NCBI GenBank assembly: GCA_963922205.1
Contig: CAWUHX010000151.1
Location: 698,501 to 762,500 of the forward strand
Direction: 5' to 3'
From: Romanomermis culicivorax
Taxonomy: Eukaryota > Nematoda > Enoplea > Mermithida > Mermithidae
DNA length: 64,000 bases
Notes under the pieces: generated by a model
Database searches by the model: none
What the model was told of the DNA's origin: nothing
Seen by the model: only the letters and a program-made list of their open reading frames with translations
In this document: piece by piece, positions 22,952 through 33,005 of the stretch
Position numbering within the stretch: position 1 is the stretch's first letter
How the letters are laid out: every line of letters begins with the position of its first letter
Position numbers and translations under genes: made by a program

Positions 22952-23768
22952 ACCCTGTTGTATGTTTGGGTTTGGCCAAAGGTGTATAGACCTGTCCTGT
23001 AACAAGAGTCGGATTTTCATTCGAAGGTGGCCTAACACATGCAACAGTTTTTGGGATTTTTATGGCATGCCCACTGGTCGAAGTTCCACAAAGTTGAAAG
23101 GTTTTTATTTGTCCACCCGCCATGGGGCACAAAAATACACACAATAGTATGCATAAATTAAAAAAAATCCTTGCAGGAATTTCTTTATTTTATCGTGCTT
23201 TTCTGGCCTTGGGGGCCTTTTGTTGGTTCTTGCAGGCCTGCATGTGTTTGCTTTTGCATTGGCTACAAGGGCTATAACAGTCATTTCTGCTACACCTTGA
23301 AAAAGTTTTTTTTATCATATGTGCATGCGAGTTTCTTTTGTTGAGATCAATTTTCCCTAACCCTCTCCAAATAGGCTTTGGGAGAACTTCCTCTCCCAAT
23401 GTGGCCACGTTTGGCTCCAAAGAGCCGAGTTCCAATAATGGAACCCTTGGTTGTCTTTTAATTTTTGGAATTCAATACTTCTCGGGGGGTGGGGCCATTT
23501 TTGGTTTTTTGTTGGCCCCATTGCTGTCAACTTGTGGCGTTTCCAATCATGAGGCGCAGTTTTCTTTTTCGCCCACTGGTATTATTTCCGTTTCGTCGTC
23601 AGAACATGATGAGCGTGGTGTAGTTGGTGGGCGGCTGTCGGGTGATTGACTTGCCAGGTAGCCCACACCTACATTGGGTGTTGGGGTCGGTGAATCATCA
23701 TAGTCAAGTGATTCAGAACGGTCCTCGAACATTATCGATAATAAAGACCCTACAAAAAAGCAATGTTG
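22890..23768 (-). pseudogene. Downstream frames of the interrupted zinc-knuckle retroelement
   Basis: Three successive minus-strand frames follow the zinc-knuckle gene. The first (23732-23547) is acidic and Pro/Ser-rich. The second (23435-23190) has a Cys cluster CSRNDCYSPCSQCKSKHMQAC-like and a basic end. The third (23144-22890) reads KTFQLCGTSTSGHAIKIPK, a VYTPLAKP segment and spaced Cys residues (FKCTLRTRKICTQ). The third has the look of the beginning of an extracellular glycoprotein domain of retroelements. No signal peptide or membrane anchor is visible and the fragment is cut off. Treat the glycoprotein idea as a guess. Confidence 0.3.
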
Positions 23769-24236
23769 CTATGAGTTATTTACTTCTGCAACTAAATCAG
23801 GGTCATCACCATCAAGAGGGTACCCATTTGGGCACCCTTGAATGTTATTTTGGGCATTTCCTGATTTTTTGGGGCAACTGTTACTCATGTGCCCTTTTTC
23901 TTTACATGTGTAGCATTTGGCATCTCTCAACTGCCTACAAAATCTGGTCTTGTGTCCCATTTTTTTACAGTGAAAGCATTCCGATTTGCAGTCATTTTTT
24001 AAGTGGCCATTTCGCCCACAAATTTCGCATTGCAGTCTAGACCTGCACTCACAGGCAAGATGACCAGCCTTGCCACACATATGACACGTGATGGATTTTC
24101 TATTTGCATGTTGCTTTTGTTGTACGTTGTGCTGCATCTGTATGCATAATTTATTCAATTTTTCATTTATTTCATCGATTTGTTTGCTTGTATTAGTTCC
24201 TGAGGGTTGCAAAGCAAGAGCAGGCTCTTGCAACCC
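23769..24236 (-). pseudogene. Zinc-knuckle (CCHC x4) retroelement gag, interrupted by the gypsy insertion
   Basis: The minus-strand frame contains a predicted coiled coil (IDEINEKLNKLCIQMQHN) followed by four CCHC knuckles between about 24085 and 23879 (CHMCGKAGH, CEICGRNGH, CFHCKKMGH, CYTCKEKGH, each followed by a final Cys). It ends at 23769. Such arrays bind nucleic acid in nucleocapsid-type proteins and CNBP-like host proteins. The retroelement reading is favoured by the repetitive context. The frame is cut at 24236 by the LTR. The matching upstream side resumes at 38913, beyond the insertion. Confidence 0.6.
24233..24236 (+). other. Target-site duplication ACCC (left)
   Basis: Matches ACCC at 38913-38916 directly after the 3' LTR. 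Four-base duplications are usual for part of the gypsy group. Confidence 0.8.
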
Positions 24237-24854
24237 TGTTGGGCACCCTGTTGATGGCAATTCCCGTGGGGAAATTGCCATGCAAATCTGATAAATGGAC
24301 GACCAGCGGCGCAGACATTTGCATAGAAGTGGAGTGCCAAAGAAAGACCAAAAAAGATAGTGAAAATCATTTGTTCACTATTATCGTCTTTTTATAATAT
24401 TCTTGTTATTGCAGGCATCCATAAATATATTTCCCAGCATTCCGTCTTGTTTTTACATAATATTCACTGTGGTTTGTCCACATTCTTTTACATATTTCAT
24501 CAGATATATTGCTTAATATATTTGTTTATTTATTTAGATTATTCCGATCAACAAAGGTGGAGGGCCAGAGGCCCAGGTGCCAGCTTGCACCCAGCAAGCT
24601 TAGGGAAATCCTTTGAGGGTTATACTCAAGTAAGTTTATCCCTGAGGGGATTCCTTTTCTCAGCTAGGAGACTGCGGAGCTCTTTGGTGAGGCCCTGCTT
24701 CGAGGTTTAAGTTTATCTTTGTTGTTTTAGGTCAGGGATAATCGGACTGTTGCACTATCACCGGGGCTTAGCCAAGGGATTAGTTCTAACAAGTCAGATC
24801 AGACCCGAAGCCTCAATCTTTTCTTACACCTCTTAAGAAAAGACCTGCACAACA
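24237..24854 (+). repeat. 5' LTR of the gypsy element
   Basis: It is 618 bp with TG...CA ends and nearly the same length as the 3' LTR. A TATA-like TTTTTATAATAT lies near 24388, a plausible promoter. Most differences from the 3' LTR are single substitutions. Confidence 0.9.
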
Positions 24855-24856
24855 AG

Positions 24857-24873
24857 TGGTGGCTTTTAACTCC
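24857..24873 (+). other. Candidate primer-binding site
   Basis: TGGTGGCTTTTAACTCC begins two bases after the LTR end. It would pair with a tRNA 3' end ...GCCACCA. The tRNA species was not identified. Confidence 0.45.
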
Positions 24874-24950
24874 TTACCACAGAACTTGGTAGTCAGACTA
24901 GGAGAAAAGAAAATCCTCCAGGTTTCCACAGAAAGTTAGCAGGATTTAAA

Positions 24951-27640
24951 ATGCCTAACAAAAAGATACCGAGAGGTAATACTTTACATAGATCACCACC
25001 CAGAGTGGCGAGTGCTAGGAATCCAGTAAATTTGGGAGATGGAGATCAGCAATGGCATGCTGCTCCGGACCCAGTGATCTCAGATCAAACTCCCGCGAGG
25101 GTTCAACCATTGCAACAAAATGCAATGCATTTTACGCCGCAAGATGCAGGCGTACCGATTGACCACCCACCAGCGATTGCCATCGATCCGCAAGAGGCAG
25201 GCCCGGCGAACCCGAACCCAGATGCCAATGGACCGCCGCCGCAAAATTTGAAAAGGTCACCACCGCCAAAGGTCGAGTTAGCAGGACTGAAAAGGGACGT
25301 AATTACACCCAAATTTCGACCAAATTTGGAAGAAAGGGAACCCGAAATCGATCGACGATTAGGGAGGATCCCGCAGGAGCAAGAGCGATTCCAGCCGCAG
25401 GAAAGAGCTCCAGAAATGTCCATGCAGAAGTTGGCGACACAGCTACCTGAATTAAAAGGGACCGTTGAAGCCTTGTTCGACATCATCGTGAATGCCGCCA
25501 AAGAGGACAATAAAAGGGAAGCCGACAGGCCCCAACAGGAGCCGGATAGACAGGTTAGACCATGTGTTAGGGGTGCAGAAAGAGACAACCATCTCGCTGC
25601 TGAAATGAATGCAGGCGCAGGGCCTAGTAATAGGCCTGATATTGATGAAGGGCAAAGGCTTAATTTTGAGCCCAAAAGTTGGAGAGGTCCAGCTAGAGAT
25701 GATCAATTCGAAGGAGCTGAGCAATTGGCAGACTTCAGGAATCTAAATCAGATAGCTTCGCAGCATCCAACTTTGACAAGAGTGGTCTATGATGGTAGAG
25801 GAAATATGGTTGATCCAAAAACCCTTAGACCAGATCAACTGGCATGTTTCCCATATAGGGATTATAGGTTTGACAAAGACAATATGCCATCATATCAAGG
25901 AGGTGTACCACCTCAACGAGATCCAAATAGAGTTATGCTGCAATCCCTGAACTCTGATATTGATCCAGTATTAACAGCAGCTTTTGATCAGAGGGAAATG
26001 CCAACAAATAATTTGGCACAAGAGATTGTAGTTAGGAATATCGTTAAAGGTGTGTTACCCAAACTTTTAGATGAGGGTATGGTAAATCAGCAGGTGCTTA
26101 GCTTCTTAACAGCACTTGAGGGGGAGTTCCGTAGGGATACATCCGAATCAGCCAAATACGAAGCACTGCTGAGGCTTTCAAAAGGTAGACCGAAGGCTGT
26201 TGCAGGAGACAACATGACCTATAGGGAGGCCAGGAGAGCCATTATAAATGTCTTTGCACCTGAGTGTAACCTGGAAATGTTAACCAGGGAGTTGTTTGAG
26301 ATCCAACAAAGACCCAATGAACAGGCCGTAGAGTTTTTAAAAAGGGTCAGTATATTAGTGGAACTAGTAAAGGATGATTTAGACTATCAGTCCAAATAGA
26401 GGCTGATCATTGACACCTTTATATATAAGAGTGATCCCACATTTCAGTCTGAACTGGAAAATTCGAAACATACCTTTAGAACTTGGTATGATTTAGCAGT
26501 TGAAGTTCATGAAATTGAAAGAAGATATAGGAATGCTTTCAAAGATATGGACATAAGGGTACACAGCAGGATCCTATTGTTATTAATGAAGTAGGTATGC
26601 CTAATGGGCATGATCCTGAAATTGCCGTAGTTGCTAGGAACCAGTCAGAGGGATATTAACAAGGCCAGAGACAAAGGTTTCAGCAACCATATCAAACTGT
26701 AGGTAATCAGGTACAGGCCCAAACCCAAAGGTCAAGGAGTGATTCTCCTGAAATAGAAGAGATTCCAATTCGGGAAGCCCCTAGGGCTCAGAGTGAAGAA
26801 GATAAGAAAGAATCCCTTCTATTGAAAATATCTAAAGAGATGGTACAACTGGTTGAAAGGTTCGACCAGCTTCAGCAAAAGGTTGATAAAAGGCAAAGGG
26901 AAAATCGGTCTGATGTGGCCATACCCAGCACCTGCCAGGGAGGTCAAGTTTCCTGAGATCTGAGAAGCCATGGTGTGAGTTCGACAAGAACATAACACAT
27001 AACATTGCAGACTGCAGGACATTGAGAGTTTTGTCCAAGCACAGGAGCAGAGGCAGAGCCAGCTTCCCTAGCTTCAATAGAGGAGGCCTCAACAGTTTTG
27101 CTAGAGGTAACTATAGAGGTAGAGGAGGTTACCCGAATGCCAATTTTAATAGCAGAGGCAGAAGTGCATATAAGATCAGCTATTCAGGTTATCAGGATAG
27201 CCATGAATGTTACCAACAGAATTCCCATTATAATGAATTTCTGAAATTCAAATGACAAAAAGAACTGCAGAAGCAGTTCCAGCAGATGCAGCAATACCAA
27301 CAGCAGGCTGCATTACAGCAACCTCAGCCATTTCAGGCTATTACGGGTCCAACTCAGACTCTTCAACAGGGTCAATTCACAAATCAGCCACCCCAATAGG
27401 ATTATTCGAGTGTAATGGTTGCAAGGCAATCACAAATGAGTCCTTTAGGTGAAGTAAATCAGAGAGTGAACTGCCCAAATGTTGTGTTAGGTAGCATTGT
27501 TCAATTGAACGCAATTGCGCCACAATGTGTAGTACCATCGGTACAAGTAGTAAAGAGGGGCACACCAGCTAGTCCTCAGGAACAACATTTGCTGGATACA
27601 TACCCCGAACAGCCCCATTCCACAATGAGGTTGTTATAGG
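24951..27640 (+). pseudogene. gag: gag of the gypsy element, broken
   Basis: The ATG at 24951 opens a 482-codon frame: a Pro/Gln-rich disordered N-terminus with an Arg/Glu-rich segment (about residues 100-250), then an ordered helical capsid-like part (about 270-480). It stops at TAG 26397-26399, where copy 2 has a Gln codon. The rest is readable with a frameshift near 26545 and further stops. A zinc-knuckle variant lies at 26974-27015 with Asp in place of the first His of copy 2 (CEFD...H...C). An Arg/Gly-rich RGRGGY region (about 27055-27160) and a Gln-rich tail follow. It would form the particle and bind RNA. The start fits because it lies 96 bases inside the LTR with no earlier ATG in frame. 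Confidence 0.8.
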
Positions 27641-27653
27641 AGCTCGTAAGACA

Positions 27654-29957
27654 TTGGCTTTAATTGACACAGGAGCTCAGTGTACTGTTATGTCGGCTAA
27701 GTTTCTGAAAGAAACTTTGGGCCCAGATTACACTGAATATCCGAGGATATTAAATGTTACTGTAGCCAACGGTAAGACAGTCCAAGCCCATGGGTATATC
27801 CAATTTAGGATGGATACATTGTGTGGACAGTTTCCCGTTAAAGCAATTGTAATTCCTGAAGCAGGTGAAAATGTAATTGTAGGAACAGACTTTTTTGCTC
27901 ATCCTCAGGTAGGAGCCATAATAGATTTCAAGAATAGGATGATGACGCTCAACAACCGTCAACAGCGGATATACGTGACGCCGAACCAGCCCCAAACGAA
28001 TTGTGGAGAGGTCATGACCATGGGTGCCACGGAATCCACAATGAGTGCCGCAGACCAGTATCAGCCAAAGATTTGTCTGCTAAAGGTTTCGGTGCCAGTG
28101 CTGAGTGTGAATCCAATCTACTTACTTAGTGGTACTGATATACTTCTGAAAGCAAAGCTTTGGGATAAGGTAGGCGAAAATCGCTTTAATGGAATCATAA
28201 TAGAGTCTGAAGAAAATGAAGAAAGGTTCCACATAGATAGTACCATAGTAGATGGTACAAAAGATGATTTTGTAGTTATGGTATCCAACAGTACAGGATC
28301 AGGATGCCATTTGAAAAGAAATCAAATAATTGGCCATACTAATTCAGTGTTGTGTGATAGTGATAACCAAGATCAGCTAAAGAGGAAGATAGTTGAGGAT
28401 TTGGAGAAGCTGCAAACTTGTCCAGTTCAAGCTAGACCTGAGTCTCCTCAATCGGATGAGAAAGAATTCAAGGAAGCTTTGTGCAATATGCTGGCTAAAT
28501 CCAACATACCATCTGAACAATTGGAACAAGCTTTACGATGTCTCGCAAAATATAGAGACGTGTTCAGCTTGCCCAATGATCCTCCAACTACTACACCCTA
28601 CTTGACCTGTAAAATAAATACAGGCGACGCAGCACCTGTGGCAAAAAAGTACCACAGGACTGCCATAAATTCTCGGCCACATGTTCGTGAGCATGTGCAA
28701 GATATGCTCAAAAAGGGTGTAATAGAGCCATCAAAGTCGCCTTGGGCAGCTCCGTTATTTCTTGTAGGTAAAAAGGATGGTACCAAGCGACCAGTAGTGG
28801 ACTTTAGGGGTATAAATGACGTTACCAAGGATGATAAGTATCCCATTCCCAGAATGGATGACTATCTAGACTGTTTAGGTAAAGCAAAGTTTTATACAAC
28901 CCTAGATCTCAAGTCAGGTTATTGGCAAGTGCCAATGGATGAAGAAAGCAAGGAAAAAACTGCTTTCATATGCCTAGAAGGGCTTTATCAATTTGAAGTC
29001 ATGCCCTTTATCCTAAAAAATGCACCAGCAGAGTTCCAGCGTATGATGGAAAGAGTTTTGCATCCATATGTATGGAAAATCTGTCTAGTTTATATAGATG
29101 ATATTATTGTGTTCTCAAATACGTTTGAGGAACACATAGTTAATTTAGAGCTAGTCCTGCAAGCTCTAAGAAAGGCTCATTTGACCTTGAAACTGGAGAA
29201 GTGTGAATTCCTGCCTGAGAGAGTTCATTTTTTAGGACATATCTTAAATTCGGATGGAGTTTCCCCAGATCCGAAAAAGATCAAAGCTATAAGTGATTTC
29301 CTATTCCCAGAGTCTAAACAAAAACTGCAAAGGTTTTTAGGAATATTGCAGTGGTGTAAAAAGTTCATACCGGGTTTGGCTAAACACGCTGAACCATTGT
29401 ATAAATTAACTGGGAAGAACAGTGTTTGGGAAATCATGGAGGTTCACTATCAGGCTTTTAGGAGCCTAAAAGAAGCACTATTGTCAGTGCCTCTTCTAAG
29501 GTATCCGGTTTTGGATGGGTCTGTGGACTTTGTCCTTCTAACAGATGCCAGCGGAACAGCACTAGGAGCAGTTCTCTACCAGGAGACCAAGTCCGACTGC
29601 TGGGTAATTGCTTATAATAGCAGAATTTTAAAAGTGGACAAAAAGAAGTGGTCAGCCACGGAAAGGGAGTGCTTGGCAATAGTGTATGGCTTAAAGTTAT
29701 ACAAGCACTACCCAGTAGGTCATAGAGTGATCATAAGAACTGATCACAAACCATTGTTGTCTATCAAGGTCAACGCCATGACCAATGGTAAATTGAAAAG
29801 ATGGTATTCATTCATCTCACAGTTCAATCATAAACTAGTGTATGTGCCTGGAAAACAAAATGCCATGGCAGACTTTTTGTCTAGGATGGATGAACCAGAC
29901 GATCAAGCGGAAAAAATACTGCCGAAATGGGAACACATGTTCTCAGGGGATAAATGA
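27654..29957 (+). CDS. pol: Protease, reverse transcriptase and RNase H (pol, first part)
   Basis: The frame stays open for 767 codons. Residues 1-100 are a retroviral-type aspartic protease (LIDTGAQCT near residue 4; VIVGTDFFA near 80). RT spans about 350-570, with PSKSPWAAPLFLV, RPVVDFRGIN, the LDLKSGYWQV motif A Asp and the YIDDIIVF active site near residue 480. RNase H (about 620-760) has TDASG, ATERECLAI, RTDHKPLLS and NAMADFLSR, so all four acidic residues are present. It copies the RNA genome into DNA in the particle. The initial codon here is TTG. The true product would be a gag-pol fusion, since copy 2 reads gag and protease in one frame. The stop is TGA at 29955-29957, where copy 2 continues. 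Confidence 0.9.
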   Translation: MALIDTGAQCTVMSAKFLKETLGPDYTEYPRILNVTVANGKTVQAHGYIQFRMDTLCGQFPVKAIVIPEAGENVIVGTDFFAHPQVGAIIDFKNRMMTLNNRQQRIYVTPNQPQTNCGEVMTMGATESTMSAADQYQPKICLLKVSVPVLSVNPIYLLSGTDILLKAKLWDKVGENRFNGIIIESEENEERFHIDSTIVDGTKDDFVVMVSNSTGSGCHLKRNQIIGHTNSVLCDSDNQDQLKRKIVEDLEKLQTCPVQARPESPQSDEKEFKEALCNMLAKSNIPSEQLEQALRCLAKYRDVFSLPNDPPTTTPYLTCKINTGDAAPVAKKYHRTAINSRPHVREHVQDMLKKGVIEPSKSPWAAPLFLVGKKDGTKRPVVDFRGINDVTKDDKYPIPRMDDYLDCLGKAKFYTTLDLKSGYWQVPMDEESKEKTAFICLEGLYQFEVMPFILKNAPAEFQRMMERVLHPYVWKICLVYIDDIIVFSNTFEEHIVNLELVLQALRKAHLTLKLEKCEFLPERVHFLGHILNSDGVSPDPKKIKAISDFLFPESKQKLQRFLGILQWCKKFIPGLAKHAEPLYKLTGKNSVWEIMEVHYQAFRSLKEALLSVPLLRYPVLDGSVDFVLLTDASGTALGAVLYQETKSDCWVIAYNSRILKVDKKKWSATERECLAIVYGLKLYKHYPVGHRVIIRTDHKPLLSIKVNAMTNGKLKRWYSFISQFNHKLVYVPGKQNAMADFLSRMDEPDDQAEKILPKWEHMFSGDK

Positions 29958-31570
29958 GAGTCTGGAAATCTGAAAGATCTTGTAGCGCAATTTATTGAGA
30001 AAAAGCATCTCAATTTGGTAAAGAGATTCAGAATTCTGACAGATCGGAATCCTGAAGATGGTACTCTGTTATATCCGGAGCCTAAAGGTAAGAAAAATCA
30101 GAGGACTGATATAAGTCCGAGATTCACCCAAATATTCCAGAAGATTCTGAGGGTGATCCAGAATCAATCTCGCCTGCAGACTTGTTAAATGCTGTAACTA
30201 TGAGGAGCATGGCGAAAGAAGCGGAAAAGAATAATCAGGCTCAGATCCAGCCTGATGGCAATCAGGGTAAGGAAAAAGTAAGTAGGGGAAATCAGGAAAA
30301 AGGTAAGGAAAAAAGAGTTACCTGGTTATACCCGGAAAAAGAACCGGAGTTTACTTTGGCAGACCCCAAAGAAAATGAACTGCCGAAAGGGTTAATTAGA
30401 GATGATCTCATGGCCCTCTTGCAGAGAAAAGATGAGGTATTACGACCATACTTTGATAGATTGGGTCCAAATGGGACAACCAAGTATCACAGTGGATTTT
30501 ATATCCAGAATGAAGTGTTATACCGCGAAGCCGGACAGGGGTCAGATGATCAAGTGGTCGTCTCATCCTGCCTTAGGGACAATACTTTGCACCAGTACCA
30601 CAGTGCCGTAATGATGACTCATCAAGGGTTCAAAAGGACCCTTGCTATGATTAAGAAATGGTTCTGGTGGCCTGGAATAGAAAAGGATGTCAGGCACTGG
30701 ATGAAGTTTTGTCCAGTTTGTCAAATGGCTAATAAGGGAAACACAGAAATTCCTCCACTGATACCTATTATCCCACAAGGTCCCTTCAATATAGTATCAG
30801 TGGATATCGTGAGTATTTCTCCACTAAGTGAGAAGAGACCCTATGTCATAATCTTCCAAGACTATTTTACAAAGTGGGTTGAAGCTGAACTGATCCCAGA
30901 TCAGTCGGCTAGCACTGTTGTGGATACTTTTCTACAATCAATTGTATTTAGACACGGGACTCCACAGAGACTACTAAGTGATAGAGGAGGTTGTTTTACC
31001 TCAGATCTGATGAAAGAAATCTGCAAGTTATTAGAGTGTCAAAAAATTTATACAACAGCCTACCATCCACAAGGTAATGGCATGGTAGAAAGGTTCAATC
31101 AGACACTCATTAAACAGCTCAGAAAGGTGGCCATTGAGGAAAAAGATAATTGGCCAAGATACTTGAGAGCCGTGGTGTTTGCATATAATGCCACACCACA
31201 TGCAGCTAGGGGGCAATCCCCATTTTCATTGCTTAGAGGTCACGAGGCAACCTTCGGGTTAAACTTATCGAAAGCTTATGATATTGTAATTCCGGACAGC
31301 AATGCAGAGGCATACAAATTTGTGTTGACCAATCATTTAGTCAACTTGTACGAGGATATAGCCAAAAATATCCAGAGTGCTGCCAAAAAATCGAAGAAAT
31401 ACTTCGATAAAAAGTCCAAAAAAAATGGGTTCAAAGAAAAGGACTGGGTTCTGCTCAAAGTAGATAAGCAGAAAAAATTAGGACTACCATGGTCTGGCCC
31501 ATTCATAGTTACGGACATTTCACGAGAAGCGGAGAATGTTGTCACCATTGTACATTGGACAACCCGCTAA
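29958..31570 (+). CDS. pol: Integrase (pol, second part)
   Basis: After the TGA a short linker (29958-30140) carries one frameshift, and from 30182 a 462-codon frame is open to 31570. The zinc domain is complete: His at YHSAVMMTH (H-x6-H), then CPVC about 30 residues later. The catalytic core has VSVDIVSISP, LLSDRGGCFTS and GNGMVERFNQ, so the D, D, E triad is intact. The C-terminal GPY/F-type module (LPWSGPFIVTDI) is near residue 440. No chromodomain follows. In the family this enzyme joins the cDNA to host DNA. Copy 2 has lost this core by deletion. Confidence 0.9.
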
Positions 31571-33005
31571 ATCGCCAAACTGTTTCAATCAGCAGGTTGA
31601 AGCATTTTCATTAAGAGACCACTAGAGTATTGCCACGAATAGCGGGAGCCAATCAGGACGCGCCACGTGAGGAAAACACATCACTTTCCAATATGGCGCA
31701 AACAGTTACGACTGGAGCGCCAAACCAAATGAAATCATTTGGAAATTCGCCCAAGGCGAATCTATGCATGATCTCGCGCTGATTTTATTTTTATTTATGT
31801 ACATATCTCCCGCGTGTAGGTACTAATTTTAAATTAAATATGTATTATTTTGTAATATTTATTGCGTTTATATAATTCGTAATTATTTTGTAAATTTTTT
31901 CATATTTATCTCAGACTTTGGGAAAAATTCTTCGGAATTTTAGACCAAAGTGTCAACCCAAAATATTTCTGGCATTTTTCCAAAAAATTTAACTTTCAAA
32001 ATTTTTCATTATTTCTAAAATCAAATAATAGTTGTCCCGCTTATCTGAATTCTAAACTCCCATCAGAAGGAAGAAGTAAAACATTCCCTGAACCATGATA
32101 AAAAGGAAATTAGCAGAACTGCTAGATTAAACTTTTTCAGCATTTTAAATTTTAAAGTTTTTGCGAATTTATTCGAAAAAGAAAAACATTTCGAAACGAA
32201 AAGAAATGGGAAAGGGTGCGCCGAACTGTCAACAAGCTCCGACGCGCGAGTGGTTGCACACAGAGCACCACGTAGAATTTGGTAGAGCCCAGCACCTGCA
32301 AGACAACCGGTTTTTCTTTATCGATGGTAAGTTTCGAACTTATTTTTATCAAATATTCTTGGAAATCGCAGGTAATGCCCATAAGTCACTGGAAGACCAG
32401 CTCAGCGCCCCGAAGGGCAGACGAGGTTAGAACTTAGAGAGAACAAAAAATGGGAGTACTGAGAAGCGGAAGCTCGAAGCCAAGCAGGGAATTTCCAAAC
32501 TTGGGAATATACCTGATACCACCGAGAGCTATATGATTCAAGGGAAACCTAGAACCTTGGGTTCAGCCCGTTTAAAGTTTTTATCATTAAAGTTTATCAA
32601 AAATTATTCAGTTTCAAATCAAATTATATCACTTTTTCGATATCAAAATCATTAAAAATTATCTATCTCGGGGGCTATAAAAAATGTAAATATGGCGCCA
32701 TAAATGGAGCGTAGTTGGTCGCTCAAGCAGCTGGTCAGAGATTGGTGTCCGATCAAGTGGTGGACAATCGGATCAGGTCTACCCTCCCCAACATACAGAG
32801 GTAGCAAGGGTAAGATTTGGTAAGGTGTTAGTTGCCTACCAGCTCAATGTTTGTATATCAGTGGCTCACCTAACAACCTGCACTAAATTTACTTTCTGCG
32901 AAACTTAACCCGCTTGGTGTTGTGGTGCTGGTGTAGAATAGACCCAAGAATACGCTGAAAAAAGGGGAATAAGCACTAAAATTAATAGTATCTTTTAATG
33001 TTTAG
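31571..33005 (+). other. Untranslated spacer between integrase and ORF3
   Basis: Its first about 420 bases are shared with gypsy copy 2, so they belong to the family. The rest has no long frame. It holds a possible short coding exon (32206-32326), a strong donor at 32327 and an acceptor ending at 33005, described separately. Another donor-like AGG-GTAAGAT lies at about 32810. Confidence 0.6.
32206..32326 (+). CDS. Candidate 5' coding exon of ORF3 (spliced to 33006)
   Basis: An ATG at 32206 opens 40 codons (MGKGAPNCQQAPTREWLH...) that end at ATG|GTAAGT, a consensus 5' splice site, leaving one base of a codon. The acceptor TTTTAATGTTTAG|AT at 33005 begins with the two bases needed to complete it, and the exonuclease frame then follows with no stop between. 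The arrangement mirrors the spliced subgenomic RNA used for env in retroviruses and errantiviruses. There is no transcript evidence, and an unspliced start from an ATG inside ORF3 is also possible. Confidence 0.45.

Noticed and set aside
25103-25724. Minus-strand frames of 190 and 90 codons
   Set aside because: They lie opposite gag and are shadows of its Pro/Gln-rich coding.
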